A DNA stretch of 64,000 nt from Roseibaca sp. Y0-43 (GTDB lineage: Bacteria; Pseudomonadota; Alphaproteobacteria; Rhodobacterales; Rhodobacteraceae), in contig NZ_JAFMPR010000003.1 in NCBI RefSeq assembly GCF_020667835.1, forward strand, positions 287,146-351,145, written 5' to 3'. The number at the start of each line of letters is the position of its first letter. Within the stretch, counting starts at the first letter, position 1. This document shows positions 24,510 to 35,175 of the stretch, one piece after another. A program made the position numbers and the translations under genes. The notes under the pieces are model-generated. The model made no database searches. It had not been told where the DNA came from and worked only from the letters and a program-made list of their open reading frames with translations.

Positions 24510-26492
24510 ATGTTCTTCGAGCCATTCTTCGCCAAGAATGAACGACTGTTCCGACTGGCTGTCGCTTTGCGGGACATGCGGCGCGACTACAAGCAAATCC
24601 TGTTGTTGCTGATCGACGTGACCGTGGTGCTGATCGCTTTCGGCGTCCTTCTGGTGCTGGACCCGTCGATGTCTGCCCTTTGGGTCGCGTCATTCGAGCA
24701 GGTCGGTACGCTCGTGATCTTGCTATGCACCGCGACGGTTGGCTCGGGTCTGTTGGGCTTGCCGAAGGTTCAGCTGAAATCCTACGAGGCGCGCGGCATG
24801 GGGCGCAGCGCCATACTGGGCGCGATCCTCGGGGTCGCCGCTTTCCTGACTGATTTGGCGCTTGGACCGCTGTTTTCCAGCTCCGGGCCGGTGCTTCTTG
24901 CTTGCCTGTTCGTGATCGGGTCGGTGCTGGCGCGGTTTCTGATGTTGCAACTTGTGCGGCGGCTATATCAAGTGAATGCACAGGTGACGAATGTGCTGAT
25001 CTATGGGGCCGGCACCACCGGGATGCAGCTTGCGCTTGCGCTGCGGGCGTCCGAGAACATGCGCGTGGTCGGATTTCTTGACGACAACTCGGTTCTGCAA
25101 GGCATCAGTGTTGCGGGCCTGCCGGTGCACCCGCCCAGCAAGGTCAGCGACGTGGCGGCCCGAAATGGTGTGTCGCGGGTGCTGTTGGCGATGCCGTCCA
25201 TCTCGCGGCCCAAGGTGGCCCGGATCGCGCGGCGCCTGACCGATATGGGCTTCGATGTGCAAAGCCTGCCGTCTTTCTCGCAATTGGTGGGCGAAGAGCG
25301 CCTTGTCGATGCGTTGAAGCAGGCATTGCCCGACAGGTTCCTGTCGCGCAGCGCGCTGGACAAGACCATGGACGGCGCCTGTGGCGTCTATGCCGGGAAA
25401 TCCGTTCTGGTGTCCGGCGCAGGCGGCTCTATCGGGTCGGAACTGTGCCGGCAGCTTTTGCTGTGCAAGCCGCGGCGCTTGGTGCTGCTGGAATCGAGCG
25501 AGCACGCGCTATACCAGATCAACGATGAACTTAACGAACTAAGCCGCACGTCGGATTGCGAGATCATTCCAATTCTGGGCACCGTGACAGAGCGCAGGCT
25601 GGTCCATGCCGCCCTGTCCACGCATGAGGTGCAGATCGTGCTGCACGCCGCGGCCTACAAACATGTCCCGATGGTCGAGGCGAATGTCCTCTCCGGGATT
25701 GCCAATAACGTGCTGGGCACTGCCACGCTGGCGCGCGTGTCGGCAGAGCTTGGGGTCGAGCGCTTCGTCCTGATCTCTACCGACAAGGCTGTCCGCCCCA
25801 AGGGCGTGATGGGGGCCACCAAGCGCATGGCAGAGCTGATCGTCGCCGATTGTGCCCGAAAGCAAAGGGCGAAAGGCCGTAACGAGCCGACGGTCTTTTG
25901 CATGGTGCGGTTTGGTAATGTGCTTGGGTCGTCCGGGTCGGTCATCCCGCGCTTTCAGGAACAGATCGCCAGCGGTGGCCCGATCACGCTGACCCATCCC
26001 GACATCGAGCGCTTCTTCATGACCATTCAGGAAGCCACGCAGCTTGTGCTGCGCGCCGGGGCCATGGCCACGGGGGGCGACGCTTTCGTTCTGGACATGG
26101 GTAAACCCGTTCGCATCGCCGACCTTGCCCGCAAAATGGTCGAATCGGCAGGGCTGACCGTGCGCGACGAACAGAACCCCGAAGGCGATATCGAGATCGT
26201 CATCACCAGCCTGCGCCCCGGAGAGAAGCTTTACGAGGAACTCTCGATCACCGATGGCCAGATGTCGACCGAGCATCCGAAGATTTTCGCCGCGAGAGAG
26301 GCCGGTCTGTCGGATTTCCAGATTACGCGGGCCATTTCCGGCCTGCGTCGGGCGGTGGCTGGCGGTGACAGCGCAAAGGCGCGCAAGGAACTGATGCACT
26401 GGGTGCGGCAGGATCTGGATGCGCTGGGCGGGCAGGCCACGCAGCGCTATGGAACCGGTGGGGCAACGCCGAATTCCGTCGACGCAGAGTGA
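24510..26492 (+). CDS. Membrane-bound NDP-sugar 4,6-dehydratase (WbpM/CapD family)
   Basis: A 660-residue polysaccharide biosynthesis protein of the WbpM/FlaA1/CapD family, matching the usual length of about 650. The N-terminal 140 residues contain four hydrophobic segments (near 29-48, 56-76, 90-110 and 118-138); a first Rossmann-like region follows, then the dehydratase domain starting VLVSGAGGSIGSELCRQ at about residue 298, with AAAYKHVPMVE, STDKAVRPKGVMGATKR and VRFGNVLGSSGSVIP. It would convert UDP-GlcNAc to a 4-keto-6-deoxy sugar for a surface glycan. The start at 24510 has only a weak ribosome site; an ATG at 24576 (MRRDYKQ) is an alternative. Transcribed alone, divergent from galU. 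Confidence 0.9.
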   Translation: MFFEPFFAKNERLFRLAVALRDMRRDYKQILLLLIDVTVVLIAFGVLLVLDPSMSALWVASFEQVGTLVILLCTATVGSGLLGLPKVQLKSYEARGMGRSAILGAILGVAAFLTDLALGPLFSSSGPVLLACLFVIGSVLARFLMLQLVRRLYQVNAQVTNVLIYGAGTTGMQLALALRASENMRVVGFLDDNSVLQGISVAGLPVHPPSKVSDVAARNGVSRVLLAMPSISRPKVARIARRLTDMGFDVQSLPSFSQLVGEERLVDALKQALPDRFLSRSALDKTMDGACGVYAGKSVLVSGAGGSIGSELCRQLLLCKPRRLVLLESSEHALYQINDELNELSRTSDCEIIPILGTVTERRLVHAALSTHEVQIVLHAAAYKHVPMVEANVLSGIANNVLGTATLARVSAELGVERFVLISTDKAVRPKGVMGATKRMAELIVADCARKQRAKGRNEPTVFCMVRFGNVLGSSGSVIPRFQEQIASGGPITLTHPDIERFFMTIQEATQLVLRAGAMATGGDAFVLDMGKPVRIADLARKMVESAGLTVRDEQNPEGDIEIVITSLRPGEKLYEELSITDGQMSTEHPKIFAAREAGLSDFQITRAISGLRRAVAGGDSAKARKELMHWVRQDLDALGGQATQRYGTGGATPNSVDAE

Positions 26493-26598
26493 CGCGGGCA
26501 TTTTCCTGCCGAATTCCGGGCCGTGTCGGGCAGAATTAAGGGCGCGTTTACGCTTGGTCTGAATACTGGGGCCGGTTTCATTCGGCTCTCCATTTTGC

Positions 26599-28815
26599 AT
26601 GACAGCTCCGGTCCGGTTTACAGATTTGCTAACAAGGGAACGTCGTGCACGGCTGCGCGCGGAGCGCCTGTATGAACAAGCGCGCGCCGAACTTCGGGCT
26701 GCCAATGACATGTTGAAGGGTCATGCCTTTGCCCTGTCCGAACAGATCATGTCGCAGCGTCAGGAATTGCAGCTTGTGCGCGAACAGGCGGTGGCCTTGC
26801 GCGATGTGAATTCGCAGGTCGCGCAGGATCTGGAAGTGGCCCATTCCGAGGTGGATCTTGCCAATCTGCGCCTGCGCGAAGCCATTGAAACCATGCCGGA
26901 CGGGTTCGCGGTGTTCGACCCGAAGCAAAGCCTTGTGATGGCGAATCAGGCGTTTCTTGGCGTGTTCGACGGATTTCCAGAGGTCGCGCAAGGCATTCGC
27001 TACACCCGCATACTCGAGATTTGCGCCTATGAGGGCTTGGTGCGCCTGCAAGGCGAAAGCCCCGCCAACTGGGTGGATGCGATGCTGGCGCGCTGGACGC
27101 AGGACCATATCAAGCCGGTCGAATTGCATTTCGAAAGCGGCATGAGCGTGCGCCTTATGGACCGCCGCGCGCCCAATGGCGACTACGTGTCCCTTGTGCG
27201 CAACATAACCGAGTCCCTGCGCTACCAGGCCGAACTGATAGAGGCGCAGGAACGTGCAGAGGCGGCGGCGCAGGCGAAATCGGCGTTCCTTGCGAATATG
27301 AGCCATGAAATCCGCACGCCGATGAACGGGGTGGTCGGCATGGCCGACCTGCTCTCAGAAACCGAACTGGACAGCGAACAACGCATGTTCACCGACACGA
27401 TCCGGTCTAGCGGTCAAGCGCTGGTCACGATCATCAATGACATTCTGGATTTCTCGAAGATGGATGCGGGCCGGATGGAACTGCACCCGGAGCCGTTCGA
27501 TCTGGAAAAGACCATCCACGAGGTGATGACGCTGCTGGCACCGAGCGCCCGCGCCAAGGGGATCGAACTGATCCTCGATTACGACATGTTCCTGACCCGC
27601 CACCTGATCGCCGATCCGGGGCGTTTGCGGCAGGTCTTGACCAATCTTGTGGGCAACGCCGTCAAGTTTACCGATAGCGGGTATGTGCTGGTGCGCGCGG
27701 TGGGTGTGGGGGTGTCAGAGGGCGGCCACCTCGTGCATCTGACGGTCGAGGATACCGGCATCGGAATCGCACCGGAAAACCAGGAGCATATCTTCGGAGA
27801 GTTCCAGCAGGTCGAGGAAGCCACCAACCGCCGCTTTGAAGGAACGGGGCTTGGCCTGGCGATAACCCGCCGCATTCTGGACATGATGGGCGGCAAGATG
27901 TGGCTGGAATCAGAGCTTGGGGTCGGGTCGTGCTTCGGGGTGTCGCTGGCGTTGCCGGGCGCGACCCAGCCCGACGCCGCGCAGCCCCCCAACTGGCCGA
28001 CAGAGATCGGCAAGGTGCTTTTGGTCAGCGACCATCTTATCAGCCGCGGGATTGTCGAGCGTCAGTTGCAATCGGCCCATGTCAAGATCGCCACCGCCAC
28101 GCAGGCAGAGGCGGCCGCGAAACTGGCGCGGCAAGTCGCGCCCGACCTTGTGCTGCTGGACTATGAATTGTCAGAAGCCGACCCGCTGGTGATACTTCAG
28201 CGGTTGCGCGCTGTTCTGCCCGATTGCCCTGTGATCGTGCAAAGCGCGGCCATACAGGACACGGACCACGCGTTGGCGCGTGATGGCCGCGTCGCCGTTT
28301 TGCCAAAACCGCTGTTGTGGCGCGACCTGTGTGCAGCCGTCTGCCGCTTGCTGGGCACCCATGCGCAAGCGCCGAGCCCCCCAGACCTGCCCGCCAAGCC
28401 AGTCGCCACCTTGCCCGACCGCACCCTGCATGTGCTTTACGCAGAGGATAACGCCACCAACCGACTGGTCTTTAGCAAGATGATCCGGGATTTGCCGATA
28501 GAGCTAAGCTTGGCCGTGAATGGCCGAGAGGCGGTTGAAAAGGTCAATACCGCCACGTTTGACCTGATTTTCATGGATATTTCCATGCCCGAGATGGATG
28601 GCCGAGAGGCCACGCGCCGCATTCGCGCACTGCCCGGCGGCGCGTCGATCCCGATCATTGCGCTGACCGCGCACGCGCTTCAGGAAGAGATCGACAAGAT
28701 CATGGATGCCGGCATGAACGCCACGCTGACCAAACCGCTGCGCAAGGCCGCACTGATGGAAGCCATTGGAACATATGCGCCAGCAGACCCGGCCCCGCAG
28801 CACAAGGACGCCTGA
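26599..28815 (+). CDS. Hybrid sensor histidine kinase with two receiver domains
   Basis: A 738-residue cytoplasmic hybrid kinase with no transmembrane segment. In order: a coiled coil (about 10-90), a PAS-like domain (about 92-205, [20 protein letters not shown]), HisKA with the phospho-accepting His236 in [12 protein letters not shown], HATPase_c (about 335-455, with [11 protein letters not shown] and [13 protein letters not shown]), a divergent first receiver (about 470-590, likely acceptor D521 but a reduced acidic pocket), and a canonical receiver (about 611-730, YAEDNATN and acceptor D660 in [11 protein letters not shown]). No output regulator or phosphotransfer protein lies nearby, so it is an orphan. 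The signal is unknown; it sits 106 bases after the CapD-type gene on the same strand and could be co-transcribed. Confidence 0.92.
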   Translation: MTAPVRFTDLLTRERRARLRAERLYEQARAELRAANDMLKGHAFALSEQIMSQRQELQLVREQAVALRDVNSQVAQDLEVAHSEVDLANLRLREAIETMPDGFAVFDPKQSLVMANQAFLGVFDGFPEVAQGIRYTRILEICAYEGLVRLQGESPANWVDAMLARWTQDHIKPVELHFESGMSVRLMDRRAPNGDYVSLVRNITESLRYQAELIEAQERAEAAAQAKSAFLANMSHEIRTPMNGVVGMADLLSETELDSEQRMFTDTIRSSGQALVTIINDILDFSKMDAGRMELHPEPFDLEKTIHEVMTLLAPSARAKGIELILDYDMFLTRHLIADPGRLRQVLTNLVGNAVKFTDSGYVLVRAVGVGVSEGGHLVHLTVEDTGIGIAPENQEHIFGEFQQVEEATNRRFEGTGLGLAITRRILDMMGGKMWLESELGVGSCFGVSLALPGATQPDAAQPPNWPTEIGKVLLVSDHLISRGIVERQLQSAHVKIATATQAEAAAKLARQVAPDLVLLDYELSEADPLVILQRLRAVLPDCPVIVQSAAIQDTDHALARDGRVAVLPKPLLWRDLCAAVCRLLGTHAQAPSPPDLPAKPVATLPDRTLHVLYAEDNATNRLVFSKMIRDLPIELSLAVNGREAVEKVNTATFDLIFMDISMPEMDGREATRRIRALPGGASIPIIALTAHALQEEIDKIMDAGMNATLTKPLRKAALMEAIGTYAPADPAPQHKDA

Positions 28816-28833
28816 TGCGAATGTGGGCCGAGT

Positions 28834-30189
28834 CTAGACTGCGGAACTGTGCCCGGTCTTTTCCATGGAATAGGCGTCGAAGATGGTCGCGATCATCCGC
28901 GTCAGCGGTCGCCCCTCTTGCGGAATCACCAGCGCGTCCCCTTCGCGGGCGACGAATTCACCGAACTTGTCGCAGGCCGCCTTGAACAAACCCTCTACCG
29001 CGTCGGCGGGGGCGCCGAACTGGGTGCACAATTCCTGCGCCGATACGCGGAAATCGCACATCAACGCTTCGATCGCGCGCCCGCGCCAGATGTCTTCGGG
29101 TGTAAAGACATGGCCGCGCACGGTTGCGAATTCGTTGGCCTGAACTGCCTTTTTCCATTGGGCCGTAGCCGGGGCGTTCTGGGCGTAACCTTGGGGGAAC
29201 CGAGAGATCGACGATGCCCCCAGACCGATCAGCACCGGCGACAGATCGTCGGTATAGCCTTGGAAATTGCGCCGCAGCGTTCCCGCTTTTGCAGCCTTCG
29301 CCATCCCGTCATGCGGGCGGGCGAAATGGTCGATGCCGATCTCGTCATAGCCGTCCCACATGAACAGGCGGCGCGCGGTGTCGAACAGTTCCAGCCGTTC
29401 TTCGGGGCGCGGTAGCGTGTCGGACGGAATCATCTGTTGGCGGCGCGCCATCCACGGCACATGGGCATAGCCATAGAGCGCCACACGGTCGGGGTTGAGC
29501 GTGAGCAGCTTTTGCACCGAATCGGCAATGCGCTTGGGGGTCTGATGCGGCAGCCCATAAAGGATGTCCGCGTTCAGGCTGGTGATACCACGGGCGCGAA
29601 TCGCATCGACCGCGGCCTTCGTAATCTCGAAGCTCTGGTCGCGTCCGATCACGGCCTGAATCTCGGCATCGAAATCTTGCACGCCGATAGAAGCGCGGTT
29701 CATCCCGGCTTCGGCCAAGGCATCAAGGCGGGATTCGTCAATCTCGTTGGGGTCGATCTCGACCGAGAATTCGCCGTCTTTCGCCATGGGCGCGATGTCG
29801 AACACAAGTGCTGCAATGGCGCGCATCTCGTCGGGCGGCAGCATGGTCGGGGTTCCACCGCCCCAGTGCAGGCGCGACAATTCCACCCCTTCGGGCAGCG
29901 TTTGGCGCAGCATTTCCAGCTCTGCCTTGAGCGTTTGGGCATAGGCCACGACCGGCGCGTCGGAACTGGTGCCCTGCGTGCGGCAGGCGCAGAACCAGCA
30001 CAACCGGCGGCAGAAAGGCACATGCAGATAGAGCGAGATTTGTGAGCCGGGTTCGATCTGCCCGACCCAGTTGGCGAAAGTCTGGCCCGTCAATCCGGCG
30101 CTGAATTGGGGTGCGGTCGGATAGCTCGTATACCGTGGCACACGTGCGTCAAACAGACCAAGCTTTGAAAGTTGCGAAACATGCTTCAT
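28834..30189 (-). CDS. hemN: Oxygen-independent coproporphyrinogen III oxidase (HemN/HemZ)
   Basis: A 451-residue radical-SAM enzyme that oxidatively decarboxylates coproporphyrinogen III to protoporphyrinogen IX in haem synthesis without oxygen. The cluster-binding motif is C60-x3-C64-x2-C67-x-C69 in VPFCRRLCWFCACR; GGGTPTML and the C-terminal HemN domain are present. Rhodobacter sphaeroides has the same gene pair (hemZ beside fnrL). The ATG at 30189 has no visible ribosome site. A TATTCT -10-like element at 30201-30196 would put the transcript start at or next to this ATG, and an FNR box is centred about 41 bases upstream, so the message may be leaderless and FnrL-activated (inference). Convergent with the hybrid kinase 18 bases away. 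Confidence 0.94.
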   Translation of the reverse strand: MKHVSQLSKLGLFDARVPRYTSYPTAPQFSAGLTGQTFANWVGQIEPGSQISLYLHVPFCRRLCWFCACRTQGTSSDAPVVAYAQTLKAELEMLRQTLPEGVELSRLHWGGGTPTMLPPDEMRAIAALVFDIAPMAKDGEFSVEIDPNEIDESRLDALAEAGMNRASIGVQDFDAEIQAVIGRDQSFEITKAAVDAIRARGITSLNADILYGLPHQTPKRIADSVQKLLTLNPDRVALYGYAHVPWMARRQQMIPSDTLPRPEERLELFDTARRLFMWDGYDEIGIDHFARPHDGMAKAAKAGTLRRNFQGYTDDLSPVLIGLGASSISRFPQGYAQNAPATAQWKKAVQANEFATVRGHVFTPEDIWRGRAIEALMCDFRVSAQELCTQFGAPADAVEGLFKAACDKFGEFVAREGDALVIPQEGRPLTRMIATIFDAYSMEKTGHSSAV

Positions 30190-30222
30190 GTGTCTAGAAT
30201 AAAGGACAGATGCCCAAAATCC

Positions 30223-30236
30223 TTGACACAGATCAA
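30223..30236. promoter_or_regulatory. FNR/FnrL box between hemN and fnrL
   Basis: TTGACACAGATCAA matches TTGAT-N4-ATCAA at 9 of 10 defined positions. It is centred about 40-41 bases upstream of the hemN start, the spacing of an activating FNR site if transcription starts at the ATG, and only 5 bases upstream of the fnrL ATG, where it more probably mediates autoregulation. Confidence 0.8.
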
Positions 30237-30241
30237 TCCTG

Positions 30242-30994
30242 ATGACGCGCGCGACGACTTCTCTCAAGACTTACAATCAGGATTGCTCCGATTGTCCCAT
30301 TCGTCACCGCGCGGTCTGCGCCCGATGCGAGACGGACGAGCTGGAGCGGCTGGAGCAGATCAAGTATTACCGCAGTTTCGAGGCGGGCCAGACCGTTGTC
30401 TGGGCCGGCGACAACATGGATTTCGTGGCCTCCGTGGTCACGGGTATCGCGACGCTGTCGCAAACCATGGAAGATGGCCGCCGCCAGATGGTCGGGCTGC
30501 TGCTGCCCTCGGATTTCATTGGCCGTCCGGGGCGGGCGACCTCGGCCTATGACGTGACGGCTGCGACCGATACGGTGATGTGCTGCTTCCGCAAGAAGCC
30601 GTTCGAAGACATGATGCTGAACACGCCTCATATCGGTCAGCGCCTGCTGGAAATGACGCTGGACGAGTTGGATGCCGCGCGCGAATGGATGCTGCTTCTG
30701 GGCCGCAAGACCGCGCGCGAAAAGATCGCAAGCCTGCTGACGATTATCGCGCGGCGCGACGCGTCCTTGCAGCTGAGCGTGGCGGATGGCGAGTTGAGCT
30801 TCGACCTACCGCTGACCCGAGAGGCGATGTCGGAATACCTGGGTCTGACATTGGAAACCGTCAGTCGCCAGATGTCGAACCTGCGCAAGGAAGGTCTGAT
30901 CGTGACCGAAGGCAAGCGCCATATCACGATCCCCGATTTCGACCGTTTGCTGGAAGAAACCGGCGACGATTCGGATGGCGGCTTCCTGATGTGA
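30242..30994 (+). CDS. fnrL: FNR-type oxygen-sensing regulator FnrL
   Basis: A 250-residue Crp/Fnr-family regulator. N-terminal cysteines C15, C18, C26 and C29 (CSDCPIRHRAVCARC) with C114 or C115 (MCCF) provide ligands for an oxygen-labile [4Fe-4S] cluster. The cNMP-binding-like barrel spans about 30-145, and the C-terminal helix-turn-helix has the FNR recognition residues in LTLETVSRQMSNLRKEG. FnrL activates microaerobic genes such as the cbb3 oxidase and hemN/hemZ in Rhodobacter, and all of these flank it here. The ATG lies 5 bases after an FNR box, leaving no ordinary ribosome site. An alternative start further in would remove the first cysteines and is rejected. Confidence 0.95.
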   Translation: MTRATTSLKTYNQDCSDCPIRHRAVCARCETDELERLEQIKYYRSFEAGQTVVWAGDNMDFVASVVTGIATLSQTMEDGRRQMVGLLLPSDFIGRPGRATSAYDVTAATDTVMCCFRKKPFEDMMLNTPHIGQRLLEMTLDELDAAREWMLLLGRKTAREKIASLLTIIARRDASLQLSVADGELSFDLPLTREAMSEYLGLTLETVSRQMSNLRKEGLIVTEGKRHITIPDFDRLLEETGDDSDGGFLM

Positions 30995-31082
30995 TCTTGC
31001 CCGAAACTTGACGCGCTACCGCCACAAAGGCGGCACAATGCCGTGTCTACCTTAGCGGGAATTATTTCCTGTGGGGGACGAC

Positions 31083-31568
31083 ATGACCGAGCATGTGGCG
31101 CGCCGTGGCTTTGACTGGGACAGAGACCAGGAATCCTTGCTGGAAACGCGCGATATTCCGGTCGCGCAACCCGAAGCGGTGGCAGCGGGCCCCAGATGGC
31201 CCAGCCTGCTGAACGGTCGGATGGGGCTCTTCGCGCTGGGCCTGATCTTTGCCCTTGCCCTGGCCTATGAGAAAGACCTGACATCGCAGTTCCGCAGCGG
31301 ATCGACCCTGTCCTTTGGGATTGTCCCGGCATCCGCGCCGATGCAGAGCGCGATTCCGGTGCCCGATGGGCTTGTGGCTTACAGCGAAGGGCAGGCGCAA
31401 CGCTATTTGCGCGATTTGCGACTGGCCGACATGCAGACCTTGCACGACTACATCGCCCGCACGAACACGGATCTTGCCAAGGCCGAACCGGGCCTGCGCC
31501 CTTTCTACCAAGACGCGCAGACCTTGCTGATGACAGAGCTGGCCCGGCGCAGTGCTAATGCATCATGA
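31083..31568 (+). CDS. Hypothetical single-pass membrane protein
   Basis: A 161-residue protein of unknown function. Residues 1-45 are polar, one hydrophobic segment lies at about 47-64 (MGLFALGLIFALALAYEK), and the remaining C-terminal part, probably periplasmic, is helical with many Q, A and D residues. The ATG at 31083 has a GGGGG 7 bases upstream; a GTG four codons earlier is in frame. It follows fnrL by 88 bases and its 3' end overlaps the convergent stress-protein gene by 14 bases. No domain recognised. Confidence 0.65.
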   Translation: MTEHVARRGFDWDRDQESLLETRDIPVAQPEAVAAGPRWPSLLNGRMGLFALGLIFALALAYEKDLTSQFRSGSTLSFGIVPASAPMQSAIPVPDGLVAYSEGQAQRYLRDLRLADMQTLHDYIARTNTDLAKAEPGLRPFYQDAQTLLMTELARRSANAS

Positions 31569-32394
31569 AGACAGGCGTCGCGGCCTCTGACAGCAGGCTG
31601 CGCGTGGTGCCCCCAAGGATGGCCTGACGCAAGCGCGAGTGGCTATAGGCACCCATCACCAACAGATCGCCAGCGTTGTCGCGCAGGTGACGTTGCAAAG
31701 TATAGGCAATGCCCGTCCCAGCGCTGGCAATGACCGCGACCTCGGCCTTTACGCCGTGGCGAGCCAGCATCGTGGTCAAAAGGCCACCGGGGTCCGACCG
31801 TTCCTGCCCGTGGGCGGGCGGGTCTATGATAACCACATTCACCAAATCCGCACTGGCCAGCAGCGGCAAGGCGGCCCGCGCGGCGTGCAGGGCTTCGTCG
31901 CTTTGGTTCCATGCCAGAACGATTCGGGAAAACTCTGGCAGGCTGGTCATTGCGGGCGGCAAGACGAGCACGGGCGCATCGCCTTCGAATAGCGCGGCCT
32001 CTATGGCCAGTTCATCCTGCGGGCCGCGCCCGTCGCCATAGGGGCTGGGCAGCAGGACAAGGTCGGAATAGCGCGCCTTTAGCCCCACATAGGACGCGAT
32101 TCCCCCCATGGGGACGACGGCGTCTTCGGTGCTCCAGCGCAGGGCAAGGCCATCCAGCCGCGCGCGCACCTTGTCGCGCAAATCCTGCGCGCGGGCCTGC
32201 AACTGGTTCAGTGTTTCCTGAAACATCACCGCAGGCGCGCCGCCGACAAAGCCCACGGCCTGTGTTGTATCGACGGCAAGGCAACAGATTTCCAGATGCG
32301 CGTCGCTGCGTCGGGCCATGGTCGCGGCCATATCCAGAAACGACTCGAGTCCGGTCTCGGACGTGACGAAACTAATCAAGGATTTGTAAGCCAT
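31555..32394 (-). CDS. Universal stress protein with two Usp domains
   Basis: A 279-residue tandem UspA protein. The first half (about 1-135) is more diverged; the second half (about 148-279) ends with the nucleotide-binding motif GAYSHSRLRQAILGGTTRSLL. Such proteins often accompany FNR-controlled respiratory genes. The start at 32394 has GGAG 8-11 bases upstream on the minus strand. The gene diverges from ccoN, and the palindromic FNR-type box at 32483-32496 lies 89 bases upstream of its start, so it may share anaerobic induction (inference). Its 3' end overlaps the hypothetical gene at 31083-31568 by 14 bases. Confidence 0.9.
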   Translation of the reverse strand: MAYKSLISFVTSETGLESFLDMAATMARRSDAHLEICCLAVDTTQAVGFVGGAPAVMFQETLNQLQARAQDLRDKVRARLDGLALRWSTEDAVVPMGGIASYVGLKARYSDLVLLPSPYGDGRGPQDELAIEAALFEGDAPVLVLPPAMTSLPEFSRIVLAWNQSDEALHAARAALPLLASADLVNVVIIDPPAHGQERSDPGGLLTTMLARHGVKAEVAVIASAGTGIAYTLQRHLRDNAGDLLVMGAYSHSRLRQAILGGTTRSLLSEAATPVFMMH

Positions 32395-32482
32395 GGTGTC
32401 CGCTCCTTCTTGGTTCGAGGCCATCCTGCCCCGAAACACCTGAACATTCCTTGATCCGTCGCAAGGAAAGCGGTCCCCACCT

Positions 32483-32496
32483 TTGACCTAGGTCAA
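32483..32496. promoter_or_regulatory. Palindromic FNR-type box upstream of ccoN
   Basis: TTGACCTAGGTCAA is a perfect 14-base palindrome fitting TTGA(C/T)-N4-(A/G)TCAA. It is centred about 100 bases before the ccoN ATG; transcription starting near 32531 would place it at about -41.5. It could also serve the divergent stress-protein gene. A short stem CCCGG/CCGGG (32546-32562) follows in the presumed ccoN leader. Confidence 0.75.
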
Positions 32497-32589
32497 GGTT
32501 AGAAGCCCAGCCCCGTGACAAAAGGCACCATACAAAAATGTGTTTCCCGGCGTTAGACCGGGCGCGCGAACAGAAAAGGGACGCAGATT

Positions 32590-34197
<1,608 letters not shown>

Positions 34198-34212
34198 GGA
34201 AAGGGCACGAAA

Positions 34213-34941
34213 ATGGGACTTCTTGACCATCACGGCAAGATCGAACGCCACGCCACGCTGTTGCTGGTTCTCAGCTTCCTCGTGGTGACGATCGGGGGCA
34301 TCGTGCAGATCGTGCCGCTGTTCTATCTCGACAACACCATCGAGAAGGTGGAGGGGATGCGCCCCTACTCGCCGCTGGAAATCGCAGGTCGCGAGATCTA
34401 TCGGCGCGAGGGCTGCTATGTCTGCCACAGCCAGATGGTGCGCCCGATGCGCGACGAGGTGGAGCGTTACGGCCATTACTCGCTGGCAGCGGAATCGATG
34501 TATGACCATCCCTTCCAGTGGGGGTCCAAGCGCACCGGGCCTGATCTGGCCCGCGTCGGTGGCCGCTACTCGGATGACTGGCACGTTCAGCACATGATCA
34601 AGCCGCAAAGCGTTGTGCCGGAATCGATCATGCCGTCCTACGGGTTCATGATGAACCGTGAACTGACCCGCGAAGACGCGGAAGAAGTGATCGACATCAT
34701 GGGCGTCTACCGTATGCTCGGCCATCCCTACACGGATGAGATGATGGAAGTCGCGATGGATGACTTCTTCGCGCAGGTCGATCCGTTCGGCGATCCGGTC
34801 GCAGACCGCTATCCGGGCGCACAGCAGCGCAATTTCGACGGGCAGGAAGCTGTCACCGAAATGGACGCGGTCATTGCCTATCTGCAAATGCTGGGCACGC
34901 TGGTCGATTTCGACACCTTCGTGCCGGACGCATCGCGCTAA
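34213..34941 (+). CDS. ccoO: cbb3-type cytochrome c oxidase subunit II (monohaem cytochrome c)
   Basis: A 242-residue membrane-anchored c-type cytochrome. An N-terminal transmembrane segment (about 13-37) is followed by a periplasmic domain with the single haem motif CYVCH ([18 protein letters not shown], near residue 70) and methionine ligands further on ([11 protein letters not shown]). It passes electrons from CcoP to CcoN. AAAGGG lies about 10 bases before the ATG. It sits in the usual order between ccoN and ccoQ. Confidence 0.97.
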   Translation: MGLLDHHGKIERHATLLLVLSFLVVTIGGIVQIVPLFYLDNTIEKVEGMRPYSPLEIAGREIYRREGCYVCHSQMVRPMRDEVERYGHYSLAAESMYDHPFQWGSKRTGPDLARVGGRYSDDWHVQHMIKPQSVVPESIMPSYGFMMNRELTREDAEEVIDIMGVYRMLGHPYTDEMMEVAMDDFFAQVDPFGDPVADRYPGAQQRNFDGQEAVTEMDAVIAYLQMLGTLVDFDTFVPDASR

Positions 34942-34956
34942 GAAAGGAGGGACGCA

Positions 34957-35175
34957 ATGGAAACCTATTCCCTGCTGCGTGCCTTCGCCGATAGCTGGCA
35001 CCTGCTGTTCATGTTCTGCTTCTTCATCGGGGTGTTCGTCTACATCCTGCGCCCCGGTGGGAAGAAGGTCCACGAGGACACGGCGAACATGATTTTCCGC
35101 AACGATGACAAGCCTGCCGCAGAGGATAACCGCAAGCGGCACGCCGGTCACGCCGATCTGAGAGAGGCCAAGTGA
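34957..35175 (+). CDS. ccoQ: cbb3 oxidase subunit CcoQ
   Basis: A 72-residue single-span membrane protein: a short N-terminus, a hydrophobic segment at about 12-30 (LLFMFCFFIGVFVYIL), then a polar tail. CcoQ stabilises the cbb3 complex, especially in the presence of oxygen in Rhodobacter. It has a very strong ribosome site (AAAGGAGGG) and its TGA overlaps the ccoP ATG (TGATG at 35173-35177). Confidence 0.9.
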   Translation: METYSLLRAFADSWHLLFMFCFFIGVFVYILRPGGKKVHEDTANMIFRNDDKPAAEDNRKRHAGHADLREAK

